Source: Paenibacillus chondroitinus NBRC 15376
GTDB taxonomy: Bacteria; Bacillota; Bacilli; Paenibacillales; NBRC-103111
Assembly (NCBI RefSeq): GCF_004000765.1
Contig: NZ_BILW01000004.1
Coordinates: 1 to 64,000 of the forward strand
Reading direction: 5' to 3'
DNA: 64,000 nucleotides
Position numbers and translations under genes: made by a program. This document shows positions 1 through 7,898 of this stretch, piece by piece (positions within the stretch are counted from its first letter, which is position 1; each line of letters starts with the position of its first letter). Under the pieces are notes generated by a model. It was given only the letters and a program-made list of their open reading frames with translations. It had not been told where the DNA came from and made no database searches.

Positions 1-1
1 C

Positions 2-370
2 GCCACCGCACAGGCGCCCGCAGAGCGGCGTGCCGCGCTGGAAGCGCGCGGCATCACGGTCCTCACCTGCGGCGACGGCCCGCAGGTGGATCTGACGCTC
101 GCCATGCGGCAGCTCGGCGAGCGAGAGATCGGCTCCATCCTCCTCGAGGGTGGAGGCAAGCTGAGCGGCGCCATGCTGGAGCGGCGCCTGCTGGATAAGC
201 TGGTGCTGATGTTTGCGCCGAAAATTATCGGCGGCGGGCAGGCAGCACCTATGAACATCACCTTCGAAGGCTTCGCGAAGATGGATGAGGCAATTACGCT
301 CGACCGGTTAAAGGTCGAGCAGTTCGGACCGGATGTATGCCTAACCGGGTATCCGGTTTTTAAGAGCTAA
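2..370 (+). CDS. ribD: Riboflavin biosynthesis protein RibD, C-terminal part (cut by window edge)
   Basis: This is the end of the bifunctional pyrimidine deaminase/reductase of riboflavin synthesis; only the C-terminal reductase part is inside the window. The reading frame is open from base 2 to the TAA at 368-370. The segment ILLEGGGKLSGAML followed by DKLVLMFAPKIIGG is the typical end of the RibD reductase fold, including the glycine-rich cofactor-binding turn. It is the first visible gene of a ribD-ribE-ribBA-ribH operon, and ribE follows after 16 bases. The start, the deaminase domain and any FMN riboswitch lie to the left of the window. Confidence 0.93.
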   Translation, partial: ATAQAPAERRAALEARGITVLTCGDGPQVDLTLAMRQLGEREIGSILLEGGGKLSGAMLERRLLDKLVLMFAPKIIGGGQAAPMNITFEGFAKMDEAITLDRLKVEQFGPDVCLTGYPVFKS

Positions 371-386
371 CGAATGGAGGGCTGTC

Positions 387-1058
387 ATGTTTACCGGCAT
401 TATTGAAGAAATCGGCCACATGCGCCGCATTCATAGCGTAGGTCAAGCTATGGTATTAACGATTGGCGCAAAAAAGATCCTTGAGGATGTTCATCTGGGA
501 GACAGTATTTCGGTGAATGGGGTTTGTCTGACAGTCATTTCGTTTGACAACGAATCTTTCTCCGTCGACGTGATGCCGGAAACTTACCGCAAGACGAATT
601 TGCGCAAGCTGCAAGCCGGTACACGCGTGAATTTGGAGCGGGCGATGGCGGCAAACGGCCGCTTCGGCGGACACATTGTGCAAGGACATGTAGATTCAAC
701 AGCAACGATTATTTCGCGGATTCCAGAAGAAAATGCGGTTGTTTATCGGTTCGAACCGGAGGATAAACACATTTTCCGATATATTATAGCTGGCGGCTCG
801 ATCACCATTGACGGGATCTCCCTTACGGTTGTCGATGTCACAGAACGCGATCTGGCGGTTTCGATTATTCCGCATACACTGGCTCAAACCGTTCTGCATG
901 ATAAAAAAGCAGGAGATACTATTAACATGGAATGCGATGTTCTGGGCAAATATATGGAACGACTGCTAAAGTTCGGTCCTGCTGATGCCTCAGCGGGTAA
1001 CAGTAAAAAGCAAAGCACGTTATCTGCAAGCTTTCTGGCGGATCATGGCTTTATGTAA
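387..1058 (+). CDS. ribE: Riboflavin synthase, alpha subunit
   Basis: This enzyme dismutates two 6,7-dimethyl-8-ribityllumazines into riboflavin. The N-terminus MFTGIIEEIG is the family hallmark. The protein carries the two expected lumazine-binding barrels: the first has SVNGVCLTV and the second, near residue 135, has TIDGISLTVV, and NGRFGGHIVQGHVD marks the substrate-binding turn. Its 223 residues fit the family. The ATG at 387 follows a GGAGG at 375-379. It lies between ribD and ribBA in the riboflavin operon, and the short C-terminal tail rich in Ser and Ala is unremarkable. Confidence 0.96.
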   Translation: MFTGIIEEIGHMRRIHSVGQAMVLTIGAKKILEDVHLGDSISVNGVCLTVISFDNESFSVDVMPETYRKTNLRKLQAGTRVNLERAMAANGRFGGHIVQGHVDSTATIISRIPEENAVVYRFEPEDKHIFRYIIAGGSITIDGISLTVVDVTERDLAVSIIPHTLAQTVLHDKKAGDTINMECDVLGKYMERLLKFGPADASAGNSKKQSTLSASFLADHGFM

Positions 1059-1101
1059 GGGTAATTAGCTTACAAAGATAGTTCGGTTAGGAGAGGTGAA
1101 G

Positions 1102-2328
1102 ATGACAGAAATAAAATTCAGCACGATCGAAGAAGCACTGAAAGATCTCAGTTTAGGGAAAGTCATTATCGCTGTGGATGACGAAGATCGCGAAAATGAA
1201 GGGGATTTTATCGCACTGGCGGATAAAACGACCCCGGAAGTGATTAATTTCATGATCAAAGAAGGGCGCGGGCTGGTGTGCACGCCGATTACGGAAGAAC
1301 GGGCGAAAGAGCTTGACTTGCCGCCGATGGTCGCTAGAAATACCGATTATCATGGCACTGCCTTTACCGTATCTGTAGACCATGTTGAGACGAGTACGGG
1401 GATTTCCGCACATGAGCGTTCAAGAACGGTTATGGGCTTGATCGATCCGGATACGAAACCGCAGGATTTCCGCAGACCGGGTCATATCTTCCCGCTAATC
1501 GCCAAAAAAGGCGGCGTACTCCGCAGAGCTGGACATACGGAAGCAGCGGTTGATTTGGCTGTTTTATGCGGGTCCTATCCTGCCGCGGTCATTTGTGAAG
1601 TCATCAAGGAAGACGGAACGATGGCACGGGTTCCGGATCTTATGGAAATCGCCAAGAAACATGAATTGTGCATCATTACGATTCAAGATTTAATTCACTA
1701 TCGCAATCAACAGGAGAAATTGGTTGAGCGTGAAGTTGAAATTAAGCTGCCTACGGATTTCGGCACTTTTAAAGCAATCGCCTATACGAATCAACTGGAT
1801 AGCAAAGAGCATGTCGCCCTTGTCAAAGGAACAATTGACCCTTCCAAACCAACGCTGGTTCGTGTGCATTCCGAGTGTTTAACTGGTGATGTTTTCCATT
1901 CACACCGCTGCGATTGCGGTCCTCAACTGGATGCTGCATTAAAACAGATTGATGAAGAGGGCAATGGTGTATTATTATATATGCGACAGGAAGGTCGCGG
2001 TATCGGTCTGATCAACAAATTAAAAGCTTATGCTTTGCAAGAGCAGGGATTAGATACTGTAGAAGCGAATATTAAGCTTGGATTTGCTCCAGATCTTCGT
2101 GATTATGGCATTGGTGCGCAAATTCTGAAAGATCTTGGCATTACGCAGCTCCGTTTGTTGACGAACAATCCTCGCAAAATTAAAGGGTTAGAAGGCTACG
2201 GTCTCGAAGTTGTTGAACGCGTTCCGATTCAAATGGCAAGCAAAGAGGACAACGTCAATTATTTGCGGACCAAAAAACAAAAGCTTGGCCACATGCTGAG
2301 CTTCCATGATTCCGGCAGCGGGATCTGA
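1102..2328 (+). CDS. ribBA: Bifunctional DHBP synthase / GTP cyclohydrolase II RibBA
   Basis: The fusion protein makes both riboflavin precursors: 3,4-dihydroxy-2-butanone-4-phosphate from ribulose-5-phosphate and the pyrimidine from GTP. The N-terminal half has the DHBP synthase acidic motif [10 protein letters not shown] near residue 30 and the [12 protein letters not shown] stretch. The C-terminal half has the cyclohydrolase II zinc site ([15 protein letters not shown]) and RQEGRGIGL. The open frame begins with a GTG at 1096, but the ATG at 1102 lies 8 bases behind GGAG (1090-1093) and is preferred, giving 408 residues. It sits between ribE and ribH. Confidence 0.96.
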   Translation: MTEIKFSTIEEALKDLSLGKVIIAVDDEDRENEGDFIALADKTTPEVINFMIKEGRGLVCTPITEERAKELDLPPMVARNTDYHGTAFTVSVDHVETSTGISAHERSRTVMGLIDPDTKPQDFRRPGHIFPLIAKKGGVLRRAGHTEAAVDLAVLCGSYPAAVICEVIKEDGTMARVPDLMEIAKKHELCIITIQDLIHYRNQQEKLVEREVEIKLPTDFGTFKAIAYTNQLDSKEHVALVKGTIDPSKPTLVRVHSECLTGDVFHSHRCDCGPQLDAALKQIDEEGNGVLLYMRQEGRGIGLINKLKAYALQEQGLDTVEANIKLGFAPDLRDYGIGAQILKDLGITQLRLLTNNPRKIKGLEGYGLEVVERVPIQMASKEDNVNYLRTKKQKLGHMLSFHDSGSGI

Positions 2329-2377
2329 TCTTTACACTTCAAATAACGGTTTTTATATAGAAAAGGAGAATTTAATC

Positions 2378-2848
2378 ATGGCTACAATTTATGAAGGACA
2401 TTTAGTATCGCAGAATTTGAAATATGGTATCGTCGTAGGTCGTTTCAATGAATTTATTACTTCCAAATTGCTTGGCGGCGCGCAGGATGCTTTGAAACGC
2501 CATGGCGTACAGGATAGTGAAGTCGATATTGCTTGGGTACCGGGCGCGTTCGAACTTCCGCTTATTGCTCAAAAAATGGCGGAAAGCGGGAAATATGATG
2601 CGGTGATTACCCTTGGCGCCGTCATTCGTGGTTCAACGCCTCACTTTGATTATGTGTGCAGTGAAGTTGCAAAAGGTGTATCCGCCATTAACCTGAAAAC
2701 AGGCGTTCCAACAATCTTTGGTGTTTTAACGACGGATTCCATCGAGCAAGCGGTTGAACGCGCGGGAACGAAAGCCGGCAACAAAGGTTGGGAAGCGGCA
2801 GTAACGGCAATTGAGATGGCGAACTTGACGAAACAATTTACTTCCTAA
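2378..2848 (+). CDS. ribH: 6,7-dimethyl-8-ribityllumazine synthase
   Basis: This lumazine synthase condenses the products of RibBA and RibD, and its product feeds RibE. Family motifs are [12 protein letters not shown] at the N-terminus, VPGAFELPL near residue 55, and the catalytic-histidine segment [12 protein letters not shown] near residue 85. The frame is open further upstream, but the ATG at 2378 has AAAGGAGAA at 2362-2369 and gives 156 residues, the normal size. Its TAA overlaps the ATG of the next gene (TAATG), so the following membrane protein is probably translationally coupled to the riboflavin operon. Confidence 0.95.
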   Translation: MATIYEGHLVSQNLKYGIVVGRFNEFITSKLLGGAQDALKRHGVQDSEVDIAWVPGAFELPLIAQKMAESGKYDAVITLGAVIRGSTPHFDYVCSEVAKGVSAINLKTGVPTIFGVLTTDSIEQAVERAGTKAGNKGWEAAVTAIEMANLTKQFTS

Positions 2849-3486
2849 TGCTTTCTTATTATCATTTGGAATCACTGCTTCCCAGGCTGCTCGCCTTCCT
2901 GATTGCGATGACGCTCCATGATGCTGCGCATGCAGGAGTTGCTTGGCTGCTCGGAGACCGGACAGCCCGGGACAGCAAACGTTTATCGCTTAACCCCTTG
3001 GTACACTTGGATGCCTTGGGGTTGGCGATGATTGTTTTTGGTCCATACGGCTGGTCGAAGAAAATGCCGGTAGAGGCTATGCAGTTTAAAAAGCCAAAAC
3101 TTTATCATACAATTGTGTATGCAGCAGGTCCTTTTACCAATTTGCTGCTCGCTTTGTTTTTCTGGTGGCTCTATTTCTTTCTTCCTGATTTTTTCGGAGG
3201 AGCATCCGAGTCGATCACCGTGGAACAATGGCGAGTCTATTTGCAGTACGGCGTCATTGTCAATCTCATGATTTGCCTTATACATATGTTACCGCTTTAT
3301 CCGCTAGATGGTTGGTATATCCTTAAAGGCTTTATTCCTCCGAAAAATCAAAGATGGATGGATCGCAATCAGCGATATGCACTTTTTGTTGTCATCATTT
3401 TGATGATTACACCTACCGGCCAATGGGCCTTGGAACGTATTTATCCGTTTGCCGCGCAGTTTGTTATGAATATATTTTCACTATGA
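2848..3486 (+). CDS. Site-2-protease-like (M50) membrane protein with HDxxH in place of HExxH
   Basis: This is a polytopic membrane protein of the site-2 protease (M50) type, usually an intramembrane zinc protease. The first active-site motif appears as HDAAH at residues 24-28, where the usual sequence is HExxH, so the general-base glutamate is an aspartate. The second half keeps the NPLVHLD stretch and the LPxxPLDG motif (LPLYPLDGW), whose Asp is normally the third zinc ligand. Hydrophobic segments lie at about residues 10-35, 50-70, 90-115, 130-150 and 170-190. The start overlaps the ribH stop by one base and scpA follows after 15 bases. B. subtilis has ribT here instead. Its substrate is unknown, and it may be a protease with altered chemistry or an inactive homologue. 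Confidence 0.8.
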   Translation: MLSYYHLESLLPRLLAFLIAMTLHDAAHAGVAWLLGDRTARDSKRLSLNPLVHLDALGLAMIVFGPYGWSKKMPVEAMQFKKPKLYHTIVYAAGPFTNLLLALFFWWLYFFLPDFFGGASESITVEQWRVYLQYGVIVNLMICLIHMLPLYPLDGWYILKGFIPPKNQRWMDRNQRYALFVVIILMITPTGQWALERIYPFAAQFVMNIFSL

Positions 3487-3501
3487 CAAGGGGGAGATTA
3501 C

Positions 3502-4293
3502 ATGAAAGTTACCTATAAGTTAGAAGCTTTTGAAGGCCCCCTTGATCTTTTGCTTCATCTTATCGATAAAAATGAACTCGACATTTATAATATTCCTGTC
3601 AAAGAAATTACAGATCAGTACTTGGCTTATGTACAAGCTATGCAAGAGCTGGAGTTGGAGATTACAAGTGAGTTTCTAGTCATGGCCGCTACACTTCTCT
3701 CTATCAAAAGCAAAATGCTGCTGCCTAAGCCGCCTGTTATTGAATTTGACGAATATTTTGATGATATGGAAGACGAGCTTGATCCTCGCGCAGAGTTGGT
3801 CGCTAAACTTATTGAGTACAGAAAGTACAAGTCTATTGCTGATATGCTTAGAGATAAAGAAGTAGAGCGAAGCCTGGTGTATACGCGTGAGCCTGAAGAC
3901 TTGACGCCATTCCTGCCGCATGTGCAGGAGAACCCTGTTGAAGGGCTGGACGTTGCTGATTTGCTATTCGCTTTTCAGCGGACGCTTCGCAAGCTTGTGA
4001 ATCGCAATATTGTTACTAGAATTCGAAGAGACGAGATTTCCGTCAAAGAACGGATTAGAGAGGTTATAGATTTGCTAAAAGTGAAAGGCGGCAAGCTGCT
4101 TTTCTCGAAATTGTTCGATTATGAAATGACTCGGGAAGAGATCGTTGTCACATTTTTGGCCATTCTGGAATTGATGAAAATGAAAAAAGTCGTATGTTAT
4201 CAATATCAATTATTTGAAGATATCGTAATTCAAGCCAAAGAGGAGGGTACAGACATTGACACTCAGTTTTCCACAGATGAAATCGATTATTGA
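3502..4293 (+). CDS. scpA: Segregation and condensation protein A
   Basis: ScpA is the kleisin of the bacterial SMC-ScpAB condensin, which organises and segregates the chromosome. The N-terminus is typical (LEAFEGPLDLLLHLIDKNE), followed by the helical segment with KSKMLLPKP near residue 70. The C-terminal winged helix (FLAILELMKMKKVV) binds SMC. At 263 residues the length is normal. The ATG at 3502 follows AGGGGGAG. scpB begins inside its last 38 bases, as in other Firmicutes, which suggests coupled translation of the two partners. Confidence 0.95.
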   Translation: MKVTYKLEAFEGPLDLLLHLIDKNELDIYNIPVKEITDQYLAYVQAMQELELEITSEFLVMAATLLSIKSKMLLPKPPVIEFDEYFDDMEDELDPRAELVAKLIEYRKYKSIADMLRDKEVERSLVYTREPEDLTPFLPHVQENPVEGLDVADLLFAFQRTLRKLVNRNIVTRIRRDEISVKERIREVIDLLKVKGGKLLFSKLFDYEMTREEIVVTFLAILELMKMKKVVCYQYQLFEDIVIQAKEEGTDIDTQFSTDEIDY

Positions 4294-4879
4294 GGGACTC
4301 CTCTTTGCCTCGGGTGACGAGGGATTGGATGCCAAACAAATAGCTGAGGTCATGGAGCTCGATTTGTACATCGTTCGTGACTTGCTTAAGGATATGCGAA
4401 CGGAATTTAAACGCAAGGGAAGAGGAATCCAAATCGTTGAGGTAGCCGGGGCTTACCAGTTAACGACGTTGGCTGAGCATGCGCCCTATTTTGAGCGTCT
4501 GGCTTATACACCATCGCGTTCCTCCTTATCGCAAGCAGCACTCGAGACCTTATCCATTGTTGCTTATAAACAACCCATTACCAGAGTAGAAATCGAAGAA
4601 ATACGCGGCGTGAAATGTGATCGCGCTTTGGCTACTCTTGTGGGTAAAGATCTCATTTTGGAAGTCGGACGCGCAGATGCGGTTGGAAAACCGATCTTAT
4701 ACGGCACATCCAAACAATTTCTTGAGTACTTCGGGCTCAGCTCCATTCAGGAACTGCCGGATTCAGGCAGCTTTCAGGGGGAATTTGATCTGGAGGAAGA
4801 AACTCGCATGTTGTTTGATCGGATGGGCGGGGATCAGAAACAGATTACGCTCGAGGATGTTTCGGAGGAAACCGAGTAA
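4256..4879 (+). CDS. scpB: Segregation and condensation protein B
   Basis: ScpB is the second non-SMC subunit of condensin and dimerises on ScpA. It has the tandem winged-helix layout; conserved stretches are IIEGLLFASGDEGL near residue 12 and ALETLSIVAYKQPITRVEIEEIRG near residues 97-120. The start is a TTG at 4256, eight bases behind AGGAGGG (4241-4247). It overlaps scpA by 38 bases in a different frame. Length is 207 residues. A hairpin terminator follows, ending the ribD-to-scpB transcription unit. Confidence 0.95.
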   Translation: MTLSFPQMKSIIEGLLFASGDEGLDAKQIAEVMELDLYIVRDLLKDMRTEFKRKGRGIQIVEVAGAYQLTTLAEHAPYFERLAYTPSRSSLSQAALETLSIVAYKQPITRVEIEEIRGVKCDRALATLVGKDLILEVGRADAVGKPILYGTSKQFLEYFGLSSIQELPDSGSFQGEFDLEEETRMLFDRMGGDQKQITLEDVSEETE

Positions 4880-4916
4880 CGTTAAATGCATTTCATTTCC
4901 TAAATTAGCTCATACT

Positions 4917-4960
4917 AACTCTACTTGCCAGAAGATCTCTTCTGGTTGTGGAGTTTTTTT
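4917..4960 (+). terminator. Rho-independent terminator after scpB
   Basis: An inverted repeat pairs AACTC..CCAGAAG with CTTCTGG..GAGTT and is followed by seven T residues. It closes the riboflavin/scp unit; ytfI starts just 14 bases after the T-run. Confidence 0.8.
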
Positions 4961-4973
4961 GTTAAGGGGGAGA

Positions 4974-5681
4974 ATGGGGTTGTTGTGGGTAGGATTCGTG
5001 CTTCTAATCGTCATCCTTGCCATTATCATTGTGCTGCTCAGTTTCATTCGGGGAGAGTTTTATTTCTCCAGAGTGAAAGATAATGACACACTTACTGTGG
5101 AGATGCGTGCTTTATTTGGATTAATCCGTTATCGCTATGTCATCCCCATCATACAGTTCAAGGGATTCACGAAAGGGATCCTGATCAAATCGGAAATTGT
5201 GAATAAAACATATGCAAAGTTGAAAGACGAGAGCAAGGATCACATTACGAAGGACAAAGTGATTCAATTTTATAAAGAAGCCAAAGACATACTTGTTCAT
5301 ACGCTTAATTTGTACGATTGGACGAAGCAGACTTTAGCTAAAGTGGAATGTACGGAGTTAAAATGGGTAACGCGCGTCGGTGTGGGAGATGCTCCGGAAA
5401 CGGCTATTACGACGGGAGCCATCTGGGGGATTAAATCGTCGCTCTTAGGCTTTACAATGCGCTATATTCAGGTGAGAGCAACGCCGCGAGTAGACGTGGT
5501 TCCGCAATTCAATGAGAAACACTTCTCAACGGAAGTGCGGGTTGCCGCCAGAATTCGAGTGTGGCATATGGTTTTTGCAGGCATCAGGCTGATGGTCAGG
5601 GCGGCGAGAGTAAAGGGAGGCTTACGCACCTGGATTCAAATGGCTCTGAAAGCAAGGTCAAGATTTAAAACAGCTTCGTGA
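4974..5681 (+). CDS. ytfI: DUF2953 membrane protein, YtfI-like
   Basis: This 235-residue protein has one strong N-terminal membrane helix (VGFVLLIVILAIIIVLLSF) and a basic C-terminal soluble part. The pattern, with GLIRYRYVIP near residue 50 and ECTELKWVTRVGVGDA near residue 123, matches DUF2953 proteins, and it precedes ytfJ as in the B. subtilis ytfI-ytfJ pair. The frame is open upstream through scpB in another reading, but the ATG at 4974 lies behind AAGGGGGAG (4964-4972) and after the scpB terminator. The function is unknown; pairing with ytfJ suggests a role in spores. Confidence 0.85.
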   Translation: MGLLWVGFVLLIVILAIIIVLLSFIRGEFYFSRVKDNDTLTVEMRALFGLIRYRYVIPIIQFKGFTKGILIKSEIVNKTYAKLKDESKDHITKDKVIQFYKEAKDILVHTLNLYDWTKQTLAKVECTELKWVTRVGVGDAPETAITTGAIWGIKSSLLGFTMRYIQVRATPRVDVVPQFNEKHFSTEVRVAARIRVWHMVFAGIRLMVRAARVKGGLRTWIQMALKARSRFKTAS

Positions 5682-5797
5682 TGTACATAACGATATTCCT
5701 CTAAGGGTACTCTAAAAAAGAACCAATATTGGTCTTAGACACTTAAGCTTCCGATGCCAGTTTTTAATGGCGAAAAACGCTAAGGAGGAATATTATC

Positions 5798-6292
5798 ATG
5801 TCAGAACACCCGATTCAAGGACTCATGAAAGTCGCCATGGAAAATATCAAGGAAATGGTCGACGTTAACACGATTGTCGGAGACCCTGTTGAAACTCCGG
5901 ATGGCAGTGTCATTATGCCAATATCCAAAGTCGGTTTCGGATTTGCAGCGGGCGGCAGCGAGTTCGTGACCGATTCCGAAATTGAGATTGAAGGCGGTAC
6001 GATGGGCAAAAACGATGCGCTGAACGCCAAGGTTGCTCTTCCTTTCGGAGGAGGCAGCGGCGGAGGGGTCTCCATTACACCGATTGCCTTCCTCGTTGTT
6101 GGCAAAAATGGCGTTAAAGTTGTTCCTCTCGACAACCAAACGCATATCCTGGAACGCCTCATCGATTCTGCTCCGCAGGTTGTAGACCGCATTCAAAGCA
6201 TGGTCAAAGGCTTTAACACAAAATCGGGCACAGTCGGAACAAACGGCGCCAACAACGTAACGAATATCGAGAATCAAAATTTCATCGTATAA
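5798..6292 (+). CDS. ytfJ: Sporulation protein YtfJ (GerW family)
   Basis: YtfJ/GerW proteins are small spore proteins needed for normal germination in Bacillus. This one is 164 residues. It begins with HPIQGLMKVAMENIKEMVDVNTIVG and contains the family's glycine-rich core (VGFGFAAGGSEF near residue 46, PFGGGSGGGVSI near residue 84) and the PIAFLVVGKNGVKVVPLD strand. The ATG at 5798 is preceded by AAGGAGGAA (5782-5790). It follows ytfI at a distance of 116 bases and is closed by a terminator. Confidence 0.92.
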   Translation: MSEHPIQGLMKVAMENIKEMVDVNTIVGDPVETPDGSVIMPISKVGFGFAAGGSEFVTDSEIEIEGGTMGKNDALNAKVALPFGGGSGGGVSITPIAFLVVGKNGVKVVPLDNQTHILERLIDSAPQVVDRIQSMVKGFNTKSGTVGTNGANNVTNIENQNFIV

Positions 6293-6310
6293 GAATCGGT
6301 TATCGTCTGG

Positions 6311-6336
6311 GCTGTCCTCTGTGACAGCTTTTTTTT
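6311..6336 (+). terminator. Terminator after ytfJ
   Basis: A six-base-pair hairpin GCTGTC/GACAGC with a six-base loop is followed by eight T residues. It lies in the short gap between ytfJ and the convergent transporter gene. Confidence 0.75.
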
Positions 6337-6344
6337 GTGCGTGA

Positions 6345-7640
6345 TCACAGCAAATAACGAAGATAGATGTAGACATGCGCAAGCAGCAACGAAACCAGCG
6401 TAATGGGAACGCCTACTTTTAAAAACTCCAAATAACTAAAACCTTTCCCCTCTTTGGCCGCGAGGCCAGCCACGATGACATTCGCCGACGCACCGATGAT
6501 GGTGCCGTTTCCTCCTAAACATGCGCCTAAGGCAAGCGACCACCAAAGTGTATTGATTGGCGCTGAATCTACGGCAAGGCCAAGCCCATCCGCCATATCT
6601 TTGATGAGAGGAATCATGGTTGCGACAAATGGAATGTTGTCAATGGTTGCCGAAGCCAATCCAGAACCCCAAAGGATGAGCAAGGAGGCGCTTTGAATGT
6701 TGCCTTCTGTTACATCCAGTGCAAACATGGCCAGTTTTTTAATCAGTCCAACCTCTTGCAACCCCCCTACCAAGCTAAATAATCCCGCGAAGAAGAAAAT
6801 CGTCACCCACTCGATCGAAGCGAAAGCTTTCTCGATATCGTGTTCTTTTAATCCGAAAAGCATTAGTAAAATCGCACCTGTAATCGCAACGACGGCCGCG
6901 TCGACATGAATGACCGCATGAAGCATAAAACCGATGAGGGTTAACGCTAAAACAATCAAGGATTTGACCATGAGCCGCTGATCTTGGATGGTCTCCCGTT
7001 CATTCATTTCCATCAGTTTGGCTTGCAATACGGGATTGGGATGCATCTGTTTTCGGAACATGAGGTAAAGCATGACAAGCGATACAATCATAATAATGAG
7101 TGCGATAGGGCCTAGATGAATAAGAAAAGCATTAAACGTTAAATGGGGATTCGCGGACCCAATCATAATATTAGGCGGATCGCCTATTAGTGTAGCTGTT
7201 CCACCGATATTGGAAGCAATGATTTCAGCCATCAGAAAGGGGACAGGATTTATTTCCAATATGCGCGTAATCGCGATGGTAACAGGGACAACAAGCAGAA
7301 CCGTCGTTACATTGTCCAAAAGGGCGGAACCGATCGCGGTTAGCGTGGACAGAACAAGCAAGATCTTCATTGGATCGCCTTTGACGGCTTTGGCCGCGCG
7401 AATGGCAACAAACTGAAAGACGCCTGTCTGGTTCGTGATACCCACGAGGATCATCATCCCGATTAAGAGCGTGATGGTTTCCCATTCCATATATTGTATG
7501 AAAATTTTATGAACATCCAGAATACCCGCGAAAACCATGATCACAGCACCCAATAAGGCGATCGCGGCACGGTTGACTTTTTCCGAAATAATGAGCGCAT
7601 AAGTGACTAAAAAAATAATAAGAGCTATCCAAGTAAGCAT
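6345..7640 (-). CDS. ArsB/NhaD-type ion transporter
   Basis: This 431-residue integral membrane protein has 10-12 hydrophobic segments and belongs to the ion-transporter superfamily that includes ArsB and NhaD. Typical features are the re-entrant-loop signatures IASNIGGTATLIGDPPNIMIG near residue 140 and LGACLGGNGTIIGASANVI near residue 385, which are internally repeated copies of the same motif. The substrate is not fixed by sequence; Na+/H+ antiport or oxyanion efflux are the usual roles. The ATG at 7640 follows GGAGGTT. It is a lone minus-strand gene between ytfJ and dacB. Its promoter is 140 bases upstream, with an intrinsic terminator between promoter and gene (see separate entries), so expression may depend on read-through. 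Confidence 0.88.
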   Translation of the reverse strand: MLTWIALIIFLVTYALIISEKVNRAAIALLGAVIMVFAGILDVHKIFIQYMEWETITLLIGMMILVGITNQTGVFQFVAIRAAKAVKGDPMKILLVLSTLTAIGSALLDNVTTVLLVVPVTIAITRILEINPVPFLMAEIIASNIGGTATLIGDPPNIMIGSANPHLTFNAFLIHLGPIALIIMIVSLVMLYLMFRKQMHPNPVLQAKLMEMNERETIQDQRLMVKSLIVLALTLIGFMLHAVIHVDAAVVAITGAILLMLFGLKEHDIEKAFASIEWVTIFFFAGLFSLVGGLQEVGLIKKLAMFALDVTEGNIQSASLLILWGSGLASATIDNIPFVATMIPLIKDMADGLGLAVDSAPINTLWWSLALGACLGGNGTIIGASANVIVAGLAAKEGKGFSYLEFLKVGVPITLVSLLLAHVYIYLRYLL

Positions 7641-7725
7641 AATAAACCTCCATCTTCTTCCATTTTAGTTATGACACAAGCACGCAGATACTAAACCTTT
7701 TTCCCGGCAATATCCGAAAAATGGC

Positions 7726-7753
7726 AAAAAGGAGCCTGCAATGACAGGCTCCT
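7726..7753 (-). terminator. Intrinsic terminator in the leader of the NhaD-type gene
   Basis: Read on the minus strand, GGAGCCTG and CAGGCTCC form an 8-9 bp GC-rich stem with a six-base loop followed by TTTTT. It lies about 25 bases after the predicted start of transcription and about 85 bases before the transporter ATG, so it would stop most transcripts before the gene unless it is regulated. The plus strand has no T-run after the stem, so it is directional. Confidence 0.75.
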
Positions 7754-7782
7754 CCGGTGATCTCGTTATTCAATTCCAACTC

Positions 7783-7811
7783 ATTATACCGATGGTTTCT
7801 CCTTTTGTAAA
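7783..7811 (-). promoter_or_regulatory. Sigma-A-type promoter for the NhaD-type transporter
   Basis: On the minus strand there is TTTACA (7811-7806), a 17-base spacer and TATAAT (7788-7783). The -10 is perfect and the -35 has one mismatch to TTGACA. Transcription would begin near 7776, pointing at the transporter gene through the leader terminator. Confidence 0.75.
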
Positions 7812-7898
7812 TAACAGGACTTGGACATATCCCCATTTCCAAAGCATATACTTGTACAAAGTTTTTGTCTTGTCTATTTGGTAGGTAGGGGGATAACG

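Noticed and set aside
1..86. FMN riboswitch for the rib operon
   Set aside because: The window starts inside ribD, so any leader is outside; nothing like it occurs downstream.
4617..4973. Upstream extension of the ytfI frame into scpB
   Set aside because: It overlaps scpB and its terminator; the extension has no membrane or family features, and ATG 4974 has a good ribosome-binding site.
5801..6382. 193-residue open frame on the minus strand over ytfJ
   Set aside because: It is antisense to a well-supported gene (ytfJ), has no ribosome-binding site or family motif, and looks like a frame shadow.
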